A program made the translations under genes and the position numbers. Shown here one piece after another: positions 20,731-30,899 of a stretch of DNA of 64,000 nucleotides. The DNA lies in the NCBI GenBank assembly GCA_050084515.1, contig CM114274.1, positions 372,001 to 436,000 of the forward strand. Reading direction: 5' to 3'. The notes under the pieces were generated by a model. That model was not told the DNA's origin, did not search any database, and saw only the letters and a list, made by a program, of their open reading frames with translations. This DNA is from Blasia pusilla. Lineage: Eukaryota > Marchantiophyta > Marchantiopsida > Blasiales. The stretch's first letter is position 1; each line of letters begins with the position of its first letter.

Positions 20731-22221
20731 TGTCACGCCTCTACTCTCCTTGAACGTCAATCTGTATTGTTGCAGAAGCGTACTGTCGTGCGCATACATA
20801 TCGCTACACAACATACATCGCTGGTCACATCTACACCACACAACACCGATCTTCCCCACACACGGGTCGATCCACACATGTACAAAAAATCAACTCATAC
20901 ATATACATGGAGATCACTCAACAAAAATAAAGAGTAGTAAAAACGGCACACCCGGCCTAAAAATCCACTCCTCAATCTACATCGGCATATCGAGCCTCGT
21001 CCACCTTGTGCTATCAAGGAATCCGGACGCTAGCACCCTAGTCCTAGTTCACACACATACAAGGGAGGTGCTCCAACGCCCAACATGAGAAAGATGGCTT
21101 AGGAAAGCCATCTTCCTCTCTTATATAGGTTGGGAAGAGCCAAAAGGCTCAAACCCCAAAAATAGCCCTTCCCTTGATAACCTGCGCGCACAGGTTACCA
21201 GGGGCAGGTGACCTGCTCAACAAGTCACCCGGTTGTAAAAGACCTCAACATGAAAGTCGTCAGAAACAACGTTCCTGACGCAATGGACCTATCCTCAACC
21301 TCATCCGACACTGTGGGACAAAGTTACACTCAAGATAGTCCGCTGGCTCCTACGCCCTATCCACGATAGATCTCGGCCTATCGGCTACTCAGATGTGACA
21401 GTACGTTCATTAGGACACGATCTCATCGTCGATTTGCACCCAAACACGCACTCTCATTAGGCGGGTCAGGCCCAACCAGCATTCCAACCCACCGAGTTCT
21501 CAACTCGGTGTCTCATCAAGCTCAACCTTCCTGACTTCCTAGTTTCCAAAACATGGCAAGTCCTTCAAGACTTGGAACAGACTTCCTGATTAGTCCAAGA
21601 ACCTACTACAACACTTGCATGCCTAGCAATCCCAACTGTTCAACGGACCTCATGTGAGTTCCAAACCGAGACCAAAGTAATTGAGTCGCGGGGTGAAATC
21701 CAAGAGGGATGTCTAAAATTGCCTCCATAGACTTGGTTCAGGTTTTCCAACCCAACCCCAAACTCTCGATCCGTTCCATGCCCTTGAGCCGCCCCGTGGC
21801 GCCCAAAGTGGGATTTGAGTTCCAAGCACTCTTGGAGACCTTTCCCCTTACTAGTACTTCTGGGGTTCTCCAATACACCCCCCCTGGTGCTTCCAACGCA
21901 CCCTTTTTCAATCCAAATACATCTTGGCGCTAAAAGTTATGGCCATAAATACAGTTGGAAACTCTCAAACGCTAGTGGCGTCCCAAATCTGATTCTTCCT
22001 TTGGCAACCCACTTTCTAGACTCAACTTCTTTCAAGTCTTGTTCCGCGTTTGGTCCAGGTTTCTCAATTGCGACCACAATATCTGAAACGGGAAGCCTCA
22101 CTTGCGTCCCGTCTCTTGTTTCTTCTTCGAGACCACTCCAACGCGCAAACCATCTTAGCGTGAGCCCGCTAATGTTTTGATATTCCGCTTTGGCACTTGT
22201 TTGGTCATGAGGGTTGTGAAA
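20731..22221 (-). repeat. B1 3' LTR, interrupted
   Basis: Starts TGTCACGCCTCTACTCTCC and ends GGTCATGAGGGTTGTGAAA, aligned to the B2 LTRs (TGTCGCGCCCC...GGGTCGCGACA). About 870 bp without the inserted LTR. Its terminal TCGCG has become TTGTG, as expected from CpG deamination. Confidence 0.8.
20784..21400. repeat. Solo LTR of family A type inside the B1 LTR
   Basis: A 617-bp segment begins TGTCGTGCGCATACA and ends GATGTGACA. It is flanked by the 4-bp duplication GTAC (20780-20783 and 21401-21404). Removing it restores the family B LTR reading (GAAGCGTACGTTCATTAGG). Its first 60 bases resemble the family A LTR end on this strand, but the rest is diverged, so it represents a related subfamily. 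No internal region is present, as after LTR-LTR recombination. Confidence 0.75.
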
Positions 22222-22572
22222 CTCACCCCTCTTTAGAGGTTGATGCCCTCATTAACGCAAACCTTTGTTGTGTCAAGTTTCCTGGGCAACCTACCCCTTG
22301 ACATTGAATTGCGTTCTGGTGGCTAACCCGTAATTCCTCTTAGTCTACAGTTGTCGCTTTGCACCACTTAGACTCTTCTAGCTCATTCTTGTAAACATCA
22401 CACCTGTTTACCTGGTCTACAAATCGTACTATTATTGGGTCGCTCTCGTATTCAACTTAGGCGCGTCACTAAGTTTACTTATGTAGCCACAAGTAAGATT
22501 ACCCCAAGCCCCAAGACAGACTCATCTGCCCCGCCGACGCTAGGGCAAGCCCGAGTGTAATCCAACACAAGT
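22222..22572 (-). other. B1 3' untranslated region, distal part
   Basis: Homologous to 45154-45590 of B2 and, inverted, to 52080-52500. It is non-coding and continues at 30644-30900 beyond A1. A 45-bp part present in B2 (around 45300-45380) is absent here. Confidence 0.7.
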
Positions 22573-23045
22573 TGTCGTGCGAATCCACATCGTCATACAA
22601 CATACATCGCTGACATACCATACTCATATACATACATAACATAGACGAGAGCATCCACAAACACAAGTGTACCACAACTGAAATCCATGAAAGACCTATT
22701 GTCATAAAATACGTATAGAATCACATACAATCGAGCCAAACCCACTCCACGATGGGAGAATCCAGGTCGAAGCTTGCAAGAACCACCATAGCCAAGAGCT
22801 CTACTCACTACCAAGGCTAACTCCCAATGCAACAAGCTCAACTCAAAAAACTAACTGTTCTTTGAGTGCACTCCACACTATATCCTCCAACCTAAGAGCG
22901 GGCCCTACTGGAAAAGGCACCCTCAACTGAGTAACCCCCAACCCTTTGTATGAAACCGCATCTCTACCTAGACACTTCGTCCCTACATAAGGTATGGCCT
23001 CTACTAACACACTATACTCTACAATATAATCAAATGGTCATGACA
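22573..23045 (-). repeat. A1 3' LTR
   Basis: A 473-bp segment starts (plus strand) TGTCGTGCGAATCC and ends TGGTCATGACA. It aligns throughout with the A2 3' LTR (62268-62743) in reverse orientation. The first 105 bp recur immediately inside, at 23047-23155. Confidence 0.85.
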
Positions 23046-23046
23046 G

Positions 23047-23155
23047 TTGTCGTGCGAATCCACATCGTCATACAACATACCTCGCTGACATAGCATACTC
23101 ACATACATACATAACATAGAAGAGAGCATCCACAAACACAAGTGTACAACAACTC
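23047..23155 (-). repeat. LTR-end duplicate inside the A1 3' untranslated region
   Basis: Nearly identical to the outermost 105 bp of the adjacent LTR (22573-22680), then diverges. The same arrangement is present in A2 (62160-62264), so it predates both copies. Positions 23156-23326 are untranslated region. Confidence 0.8.
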
Positions 23156-23326
23156 GCCCCCCTAAGTGGCGGTTAGGTCCCTCTAACTCACAGGTATCCC
23201 TATACATATACTACATGCTATACATCTTTTTGGGTGCACGAATCAGAAGGTCGGGTGCTAGGTTTCCCCATCGTTAGTCGCACATCTGTAATCCATATCA
23301 TGCAAAGATCAAGTCATCTACCTCTC

Positions 23327-24036
23327 CTAAGTACATCGAAGACAAACCCAACTTCCAATAGGAACAAAATCCATACATGGAATCAAACACATCATGTGCC
23401 AACCCCTAGAACACTGATCACACACCAACATACGGGCTACGTTACCAGCAGACCCACACAACATGCACCTCAAGCTAGCACGTATCATGGCTAAGCTTGG
23501 GTCAACAGTACCATCCACATTTGGAAGATGACATTGCGCACAATTACGCATATGGTCCTTCCATACAACTCCATCACGACCCTCCAACATGAGAACTCCA
23601 TAAGCTAACACCTCGCGCACTCGTAAAATAGTGCGGCTTGCCGTCACATCCAAGGTTGTTGATGCAATCTACTGCAAATAGACATAGTCCCCCACATGGA
23701 ACCTACGAATTGATGGTCGATAAACTCCACCCGAATGGTTGCATACCGCAACGTATCCCTGTGTTGAGCAATGGCAAGATTCTCAAAGGCTGTTGGCATA
23801 ACTCTCCGAAAGAGCTATGCCCGCTGAGAACACACTCTCATCCATATCTTTGGGTCATCAAGGTTCACCACCTCACTAGACTCCCGACGAATTGCTACTG
23901 GCAAGTCTGGATCTCGGCCGTATAACAGAAAATAAGGTGAGAAGGAAGCCAAGGATGCTTGGCGATCGAACCTATACCCCATGGCTAACCATGGCAATCG
24001 AATATCCGGTCTCCAAGATGCCCCTTCAGAGGCCAT
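23327..24036 (-). CDS. pol: A1 pol C-terminus: integrase tail with PHD finger
   Basis: Two overlapping frames continue from the integrase. The first (24036-23815) holds the FSPYFLLYGRDPDLPVAIRR motif that normally follows the gypsy integrase core. The second (to the TAG at 23327) ends in a complete C4HC3 PHD-type zinc finger at about 23467-23330. It reads CMLC, then after 11 residues CDQC, then GWH four residues on, then C, then the final CLRC preceded by SWV. The Trp two residues before the last Cys pair is typical of PHD fingers. PHD fingers commonly read the histone H3 tail; here the position corresponds to the chromodomain of chromoviruses and suggests chromatin-guided integration. An extra CAQC pair lies 22 residues before it. 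Ligand specificity cannot be told. Confidence 0.8.
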
Positions 24037-24734
24037 ACTTGCGCAATGCCCTCTTCACCGTCTGAACCACACGCTCAGCCAAACCATCCGCCTCTGGATG
24101 ATCTCGAGACGTGGTCCGATGATCAATCAACGCCTTGTCACACAAGACCTGAAACTCACCCTGAAACTCTGTACCCTGGTCGGTCAGCACTTCAGTTGGT
24201 GCACCAAAAGGACTAAGCACTTTATCAAGAAATGCATACGACGTTCCCTCACTTGCCTTGTCCGGTAATGCCACCAACTCAATCCACTTGGAGAAGTGCT
24301 CCACCATCACCAACACATATCAATGATGTAAATACCAACGGTAACGGTCCCGCAAAGTCCACACTCCAACAAGAATCCAACCCCATAATAGGCAAGGGGT
24401 GTAAGCGTGGTGTAGGGGCATTGAATGATGCCCTCACCCGGTCACAAACCATACAACGTGACACCAACCGCTGCACTGAGTATGCATGCCACGCCACCAA
24501 TCATCGACCAAGGAGTAAGCTATACGTACGCTTTACCCCAAAATGTCCCAACTCCTCATGGGCATGTCGCACAATGCGCTCTCTCTGAGCCAAATGCGGC
24601 ACTACTTGTACTCTAACACGGAGAATATGTGTTCCATCCAATCGATACCTCTTAGCACGTTGAAGAACACGGTCTCGCTCCATGGCACTCATTATGCCTG
24701 GCACCCTACTGGTCTGTTGGAACTCCAACACCAA
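24026..24734 (-). CDS. pol: A1 integrase (zinc-binding and catalytic core)
   Basis: The H2C2 zinc-binding part reads HAHEELGHFGVKRT, then CMVCDRVRASF. The catalytic core shows WSVDFAGPL (first Asp), VLTDQGTEFQG (second Asp) and DGLAERVVQTV (Glu). Between the second Asp and the Glu are exactly 35 residues, the D,D35E signature. Integrase inserts the cDNA into host DNA. Frameshifts near 24500 and 24310 separate the pieces. Confidence 0.85.
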
Positions 24735-24794
24735 CGCATCATCAAGAATATCACGCTGATCCGTACCACCATCTCCAACCTTAGGATCTGAAGG

Positions 24795-25761
24795 CTAGCC
24801 ATCTACCCTCTGACTAGAGTAAGATGTCATGTGGTCCTCCACACTAGAGTCCACCCCTAACCAACATAAAAAGGCGGATGCATGCCAACCTTGCACAATC
24901 TCCTCATCAACATCGCCATGCCATCTAGCCCCAGTTGCATCCTCTTGGCTAGTACATGAGTTCCTACTCAACCCATCAGCATCAAGGTTGGCAACTCCAG
25001 GTCTATGTACCACCTGGAAGTCATACTCATGTAAGATAAGAGCCCACCGTGCAAGCTTCCCTGTAAGCTTGTCAGACTCCATCAACCACTTGAGCGGTGG
25101 TGATCGTAACAAGGGTAAAGCGTGTGCCAAACAAGTAACACCTAAAGTGTGCCCTGACCCACACTCTTGCCAAGCACTCTCCCTCATATGAACTGAAGCG
25201 CGACTCCGTTGCATTATTCGAATGACTTGCATAGGCCACCACAAACTCCATGTGCTCATCATCATGTTGTGTCAACACCGCTCCAAGTCCCAACCTACTC
25301 CAATCAGTGTGTAACTGAAATGGGCGCCCTTTGATAGGTCTCCTCAAGATAGGCGATGCCACCAACTGGGCCTTGAGCTCCACAAAAGCTCTCTCCTGAT
25401 CATCTCCCAAGTGCCACTCCTGATCTGATTTCAACAACTGGTTCAAAGGCTTTGCCATAGCACTAAATCCCTTCACATACCTCCGATAGTAGTTCGCCAA
25501 TCCCATGAATGCCCGAACTCTACTCACATCTACTGGACGAGGAATAAGTGCAATAGCCTCCACCTTTGCTTGCTGAACTCCCAAACCACCTGGATAGATC
25601 TCATGACCCAAGTACTCAACATCCTCATGGAAGAACTTACACTTTCCTGGATGCAAACGTAGACCATGAGCTTTCAACCACTCACACAATCTGCAAATGT
25701 ATCTGATGCTCCTCCACCGTGTTACTGAACACCAAGATATCATCAATGTAACACCGAACAA
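24795..25761 (-). CDS. pol: A1 RNase H and connection domain
   Basis: The frame from about 25720 carries the end of reverse transcriptase (LKAHGLRLHPGKCKFFHEDV, then VRAFMGLANYYRRYVKGFS). The RNase H domain follows (FQLHTDWSRLGLGAVLTQHD, with SSYEGECLA). The next frame (25265-24795) continues with the conserved VVHRPGVANLDADGLSRN tail. RNase H degrades RNA in the RNA-DNA hybrid. Frameshifts near 25170 and 25720. Confidence 0.85.
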
Positions 25762-26425
25762 AACCCAACCCTGCTAGGATCATATCCATCATTCTCTGAA
25801 ACTCAGCAGGTACATTCTTCAACCCAAAGGTTAAGAATTTCCACTGGTACAAACAATCCTTACCATGAGAGTTGACACCCCAAAATGTTGTCTTGGCCTT
25901 GTCACTCTCTCGAATCGACAACTGATGGTATCCTGCCCAAAGATCCAAAGTACTGAAAATCTTTGCCTATCCCACCACAATAAAGATCTCCTCAGGTGTA
26001 GGCATGGCATACCTATCAGCCTTGGTCTGCCGATTGATAGGACGGTAATCTCCACACATCCGCCTATCCGTGTAGTTGCCATGCACATCCTTTTTAGCAG
26101 GCATGACTGTGGCTGATGCATACTCTCCATGTGACAACTCCACTAATCCAGCCTCCTAAAGGTCCAATTTTCTACTGTGAATCAGGTCCCTCTCCATATC
26201 ACTATATCTATAGGGACGACGAAAGATTGGCGTATCACTAGCCAAATCAATCCGTATACCGGGTCCAACCAAAGCACCCAACTCCTTCATGCTAAAGGCA
26301 AAACAACTCCTATAAGCACGTAGGAACTGTGTCAAGCGTCGTTTCTCACCTCTCGTAAGCTTGGGCCCAAGTAATGGCTCCCAAGTCTCCTCCACTGGCA
26401 CACTAGAGAGAGAGGACGATGCCAT
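25682..26425 (-). CDS. pol: A1 reverse transcriptase core
   Basis: The frames carry the gypsy order. FRRPYRYSDMERDLI lies at the N-terminus, then MCGDYRPIN-like and [10 protein letters not shown] motifs, then FGLKNVPAEFQRMMD. The catalytic [20 protein letters not shown] box lies near 25750-25700, with its YxDD Asp pair intact. Two frameshifts break the domain. The stretch between this and the methyltransferase ORF (26426-26735) holds decayed linker sequence plus the last 16 codons of the methyltransferase. Confidence 0.85.
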
Positions 26426-26689
26426 TGGCTGCTACGCATTCCCCTCACAAGATAGTACACCCTTAGCTACACCATCACTTTGAGCAAATAACTCCTCCAC
26501 CAGCATGAGCAACCAACTCCACATGCCCAGCCATTACATCCCATTTACTCCAAGGATGCAAAATACTACTCTCCTCACTCCCAGCCGATACCTCTACCGT
26601 CCCGATAGCCATCGAGCTCATCACAAGGGGTGGAAGACCCACACACATAGTCTAAAGTCGACGCTGCTCGGCCATACCAAGACTCTAAA

Positions 26690-27671
26690 TCCAAGTCAAG
26701 CAATTCAGGTCCATGGCCTGACCCAACACTTGACGTCATGAAGCCTCAGAAATGGAAGAAACCACTGTCACACGAGTAGCAAATCCCATCGCACGCTCTC
26801 TCTCATCAGCGTTAGGCTCCACCAACTGTCGCACATGAGAATCCCATACAAGCCCGGGACCACCTTCCTTGTAGGCATGTGATGAGGGAAAACTCACAAA
26901 TGTGGGAAGTGCCATCCTAGGCTGGCCCACACGGTTCACCACTCCCATGGGTGACCGATCAATAACCCTCACCACTTGAGAAAGTCGCCCAGTATCCAAG
27001 ATACTATCCACTGTAAGGCAAGGATCGCCTGACTTTGCATCATATGCTCGACGTAGAACCTCCCTAGGCAACAAGTTTGTCCACCACAAGCGTGGACGAT
27101 GTGCACGCGAGCCAACTTGCGCTGCATTCAACAAGACCGCTGGTCCAATCCAAGACCGCATCTCATGAACACTCGCCATCATCCGGGTCCGAGTATCACC
27201 CAACAATGGAACATTCTCCAGAATGTAAGCTAGAGCACGTGCTTGATGAACTTGAAGATGTCGTAACACCCGTAACATCTCCCAAAACAATCGAGATCTA
27301 GGGTCGTGTAATCCCTCACCATGACCAGCATGTGTATGACCCTGACATGGCCATCCAACGATCACCAAATCCACAGGACCAACCCTCTCAAGGTCCTGTG
27401 CCCCCAACAATGCAATGTGTGACGGCAAAGCACGTTGGTACCCACAAATAACTGATGGCGGCAACAACTCAGGATATCTCCGCATCAACTGACCAATATG
27501 TCGGGATGAGACTCTCTGGGCCGTCTCATCTTGCTCCACATACACGTATCTCCGCACAGGAATACCGGTTTGCAACACTGTAGCCAAACCAGTGCTAATC
27601 CCACCAAAGAGATCTAACACACAAATGCCCTCCGGCGCATACTGCCATACAATGGGTGTAGTATCCAAAGG
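26690..27671 (-). CDS. A1 DNMT3-like DNA (cytosine-5) methyltransferase domain
   Basis: A single open frame of at least 310 codons ends in TGA at 26736. It carries the cytosine-5 methyltransferase motifs in order (residues counted from 27668). I, VLDLFGGISTGL (17-28), binds S-adenosylmethionine. II is the acidic Glu45. IV, VGWPCQG, has the catalytic Cys108 (codon 27345-27347). VI is ENV (151-153). VIII is SRAHRPRLWW (187-196). The target-recognition stretch lies at about 200-280. X is ERERAMGF near 288. Spacing, the DLVI lead-in and AHRPRLWWTNL resemble DNMT3 enzymes, though these usually have PCN rather than PCQ. After the TGA the same frame continues RQVLGQAMDLNCLTWI, matching the A2 copy and the DNMT3 C-terminal pattern, so the stop removes only the last helix. 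The frame is open upstream; the domain was probably released from a polyprotein. Expected activity is transfer of methyl to cytosine C5. Confidence 0.88.
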
Positions 27672-28230
27672 GGATAACCCAACTTGGCCAGAAGTAGGAG
27701 TCCGTCGTGGGGCCTCCTCTTCCTCGTGAGGTATAACAGCCTCACACCAAGCCTCCTACTCTAGGCGATCAGCCTCCTGCCGTAGTGCACCGCCTGAATT
27801 CGAAAGTGGCACATCCAACGATGAGGATGCCACTGCTACAAAACTAGGGACCTCCTCTACCTCCTCATGCACAGGAGAATCCACAGCAGAAACATTACCC
27901 TCCAAAAAGTCTCCTGGCCAAGTGACAACTCCCGTGTCATGAATTGAGACCTATCATTGGCTCCTCCAAGTGATGTTTGAATCTGGAATGGGCAAGGCTC
28001 AAGCTCTGACCTCCGAATACCCAAACCAATACATGCCGCCTTTCCCAACATCAATGGTTGGGCACCAGAGTCTAACAAGACTCTATCTGGTCTATACACC
28101 TATCCTATAGGACTAACCAATCAAAATATCCCACTTCGGTTGTCCAACATACATACACCATGTGTAAGCCTCTCACGATCAATGGCTGGCCGGGCTGGTA
28201 ATGCATCCATCTTCGCCCGTTCTTTGTCGC
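27672..28230 (-). CDS. pol: A1 protease-like domain and acidic linker
   Basis: The frame at 28099-27857 contains VLLDSGAQPLMLGKAACIGL, a retroviral-type aspartic protease core with DSGA as the catalytic loop. An acidic Glu-rich linker (27900-27720) runs into the methyltransferase. Compared with A2 about 280 bp are missing after FMTRE, removing the second half of the protease. This copy is therefore likely protease-deficient. Confidence 0.7.
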
Positions 28231-29213
28231 TAAGTAGCACTGGTACTCAATGCTACACCTGACATAGAGGGTCGCTCCACCGCAACACCCTCATCCACCT
28301 CAGCACGTGTAGCAGTAACACCCCCACGTTCGTACAACGTGGCTGCTAGCTGAAATACTGGAGCTAAGTCAACTCTTAAAGCCATCAACTCCGTGGCCGA
28401 AAACAATGGGGATCCCAACACTGAAGTTGCCATCCGCACATCTTGATCGATCTTTGATCTGTGTCTACTACACTGTGATGTAGATGCCTCGGCCCCCATC
28501 GGCTCAACAGCCGCGTGAGGAACCATGGATGGAGTCCTAAGCACCTCGGACAACAAGAATGACTGGGGAAGCCTAGCCTGCCTCCCAGCCTCACCCCTCT
28601 ATGGGTCCAACTCCACAGTAGCACCACGTGGCTCTGACGCTCGAGTGGCTCCTCTCGTAATTGGAGCTGATGCCTCAACCTGAGCTGCACTTGCCATATA
28701 AGAGAGATCATTCCCTCCATAAGAGGTGGAAGCCCTTGCTCCCAAACCTGATCTATGCTGGATACCAGCCATAGTAGCCAACTTCTGCTCCAATTGCTCA
28801 ATCCTGGCAGCCATAGCTGACTCTGTCGTAGTGGTAGGGGTAGCCACCGTAGGCTCTCCAACCATTGGTCCACCTCTACCACCTTGGCCTCTCAAAGCTA
28901 CTCCACCACGGCCACGGCCTGATCTCAACTCTGGATGAAGATCAAAGCAACGCTCTCAAGGATGACCTGGTCTCCTACAATGATCACACTGAGTTAGGTC
29001 CGACTGAGGCCCATCCTCCAAAGTTGGTCTCCCATCCTCTTGGGGACAAAACCTCCTAACATGATCACCTCCACATGTCCAACATGATTATCCTTGCTGC
29101 GAGGCAGCAAATGGAGGCAATTGTCTCTGTGCAAGTGTCCCTCTAGGATCTGACTGAGGTCGTGTGTACCCCCCATGACTCCCACTACTACTACCACCAC
29201 CACTACTACGAGA
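28231..29213 (-). CDS. gag: A1 gag 3' part: zinc knuckles, Gly/Arg-rich region, coiled coil
   Basis: Going down the minus strand there is a CWTCGGDHV..FC knuckle near 29085-29045 and a CDHCRRPGHP..RC knuckle near 28985-28945. Then come an RGRGGVALRGQGGRGG segment (28920-28870) and a coiled-coil ARIEQLEQKLATMAGIQ near 28810. A less conserved tail (28556-28230) leads to the protease. Nucleic-acid binding and RNA packaging are the expected roles. A short frameshift separates the knuckles from the capsid ORF upstream. Confidence 0.75.
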
Positions 29214-30191
29214 CTATGAGGTGGGTTGCTGAACATGAGAAGTAGTAGTTGTATCCCTACTGAATGCGGATGTCACCACTCTCTCCTTCACCATGTTAAG
29301 CTCAATCTTATCAGATAGAGCAAACACATGAGTCGATGTGGGTGAATCATCACTCATAAGAGTAGCATCACGTACCCTGCAGTGCAACTCTCTCTCCAAG
29401 ATCCCATACCAAAACTGGACAACCTGAGCCTCAGTCACACCCTGGGTAACTGAAATCAAGCATCGCATACGAGTGTATGCCTCATGAAAACTCTCACAAG
29501 TCTTTCGATCAAATTCCTGAAGACTCCTCAACTTCTCTGTCTTCACTCCCTGATAGTTCTTCTTCAACCTCTTGAAGAACTCTGCAACCGGGCTGAACGA
29601 TGGTGGGGCACTAGTACCTCCACTAGTACCCCCACTGGTACCTCCACTGGTACCCCCACTCCGGCTCGTACTCGTACCACTCAACGTCGGGCTGGCTGGC
29701 ATAGTAGGAGCACTACTACCAATACCACCATGGGTGATAGACACATAGCCTTGAGACCAATATTGTCTCCATGCCTCAATCTCAGCAACATGGTCCTTCC
29801 TAAACTCATGGTAATCATCCATGGGTGGTCCCTCCAAGTGCTGAAACAATCCCTTCCAAGCCAAGAAGGATGTAAACAATGTGGCGTTCCGCAACATCTG
29901 CATATCACACCACGTATCAAACTCCTGCATGAAGTCCTCAAACTCAATGGTGCCCACTGCACCCGAGTATCGTTGTGGGCCCTTCATGGCCCCATATATC
30001 CCGTCCATGTCCCAAATCAATGGAGCTGCAACACTCGATAACAACGTAGAAGACTCGGTGTTTGGAACACCCTCGTCCTCCTCTTCATCAACCTTCGGAA
30101 GTGGAAAAGGTAGCCGATACCTCAATCCACTCCGTGTGAAACCACCACTGTCCGCACCATGGTCCCCAACCAGACCACCAGACAGCTCCAT
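29214..30191 (-). CDS. gag: A1 gag, capsid part
   Basis: The open frame reads through from beyond the first ATG (30191, MELSGGLVGDHG) to a stop at 29214. A Gly/Arg-rich start precedes a capsid-like block (GTIEFEDFMQEFDTWCDMQM, then KGLFQHLEG). A low-complexity stretch of SGGT repeats (near 29700-29625) and the second Gag block (FFKRLKKNYQGVKTEKLRSL, VTEAQVVQFWYGILERELHC) follow. A2 and A3 share this organisation. The true start may be an upstream codon because the frame stays open. Confidence 0.8.
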   Translation of the reverse strand: MELSGGLVGDHGADSGGFTRSGLRYRLPFPLPKVDEEEDEGVPNTESSTLLSSVAAPLIWDMDGIYGAMKGPQRYSGAVGTIEFEDFMQEFDTWCDMQMLRNATLFTSFLAWKGLFQHLEGPPMDDYHEFRKDHVAEIEAWRQYWSQGYVSITHGGIGSSAPTMPASPTLSGTSTSRSGGTSGGTSGGTSGGTSAPPSFSPVAEFFKRLKKNYQGVKTEKLRSLQEFDRKTCESFHEAYTRMRCLISVTQGVTEAQVVQFWYGILERELHCRVRDATLMSDDSPTSTHVFALSDKIELNMVKERVVTSAFSRDTTTTSHVQQPTS

Positions 30192-30643
30192 GATGACCAA
30201 CGCCGATGCCGCACCACCACCAAATTACCACCACTAAGTAACCAAGTGAGGTCGATGTCGCTATACTATTCTATGGGTGTAGGCAACCTAACCTGTCATC
30301 ACCACAAGAAGCCTCCCACGGTCTACTGGTCATCACTCCAGCCTTACTACCGGTAGCACACAGGAGTAACACTACTCTGGAAATCAACGTTAACCCTAAC
30401 AATGGGCGCGCAAGCAAGAAGCAACGATGGAGGGGATCCAAACACAGGAAGTCCAACGACAACCCTCCAATCGCAAATGGAAATCAAGGTAACACAATCC
30501 ACCAAATATGGCACCCCCTGAATCCACAGAACCCACCACACAATTCTAACGCAATAGCTACTCCGCCGCGGGTCGATGACGTGCTAGTCGGACTCGCAGC
30601 ACCTAAAAATATCACCTACGACATAATCCGTATGGTCATGACA
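30192..30643 (-). other. A1 leader and 27-bp remnant of its 5' LTR
   Basis: The segment is homologous to 54480-54840 of A2. At 30617-30643 only the first 27 bp of the LTR remain (minus strand TGTCATGACCATACGG...), joined directly to the leader. The rest of the LTR, the primer site and the first leader part are deleted compared with A2. Confidence 0.75.
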
Positions 30644-30899
30644 AAGGTCTTGTTCTAGGTGCTTATCCACATACGAGCTCTCATCTCAAATACTCCTTGT
30701 CTGTCCTCTTGACTTACATCCTAAGCCTATGATGAACGACTCATAGTCATGCACTACCACATACAAATTGCAATCAACTCTGGCATCGAATCTCCAAATC
30801 CATACATTCCTTTATTGCAACACTAGCATATTCTAGTTAAAACGGCCTTCGGCCCAAGATTCCAATGGGTACAAGTCATGTCTCTAGCTTCTCCTCGTA

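Larger units (their letters stand above)
22573..30643 (-). mobile_element. Element A1: Ty3/gypsy retrotransposon encoding a DNA methyltransferase and a PHD finger
   Basis: Minus-strand element inserted in B1; flanks AAGT/AAGG are a 4-bp duplication with one change. The order is remnant 5' LTR (27 bp), leader, gag, protease, DNMT3-like cytosine-5 methyltransferase, reverse transcriptase, RNase H, integrase, PHD finger, 3' LTR. The methyltransferase lies between protease and reverse transcriptase, inside what would be one Gag-Pol polyprotein. Element A2 at 53.2-62.7 kb repeats this order, and A3 is an older gag-only remnant, so the cargo is a family trait and not a chance insertion. A1 has frameshifts in gag-pol and has lost nearly all its 5' LTR. 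Confidence 0.9.

Noticed and set aside
20659-23494. Short ORFs on both strands within LTRs and untranslated regions
   Set aside because: The sequence is explained by LTR homology to other copies, where the frames are not conserved.
26736-27668. Bacterial contamination as the source of the methyltransferase
   Set aside because: It lies inside a polyprotein flanked by gypsy domains in two separate insertions with target duplications, so it is part of the eukaryotic element.
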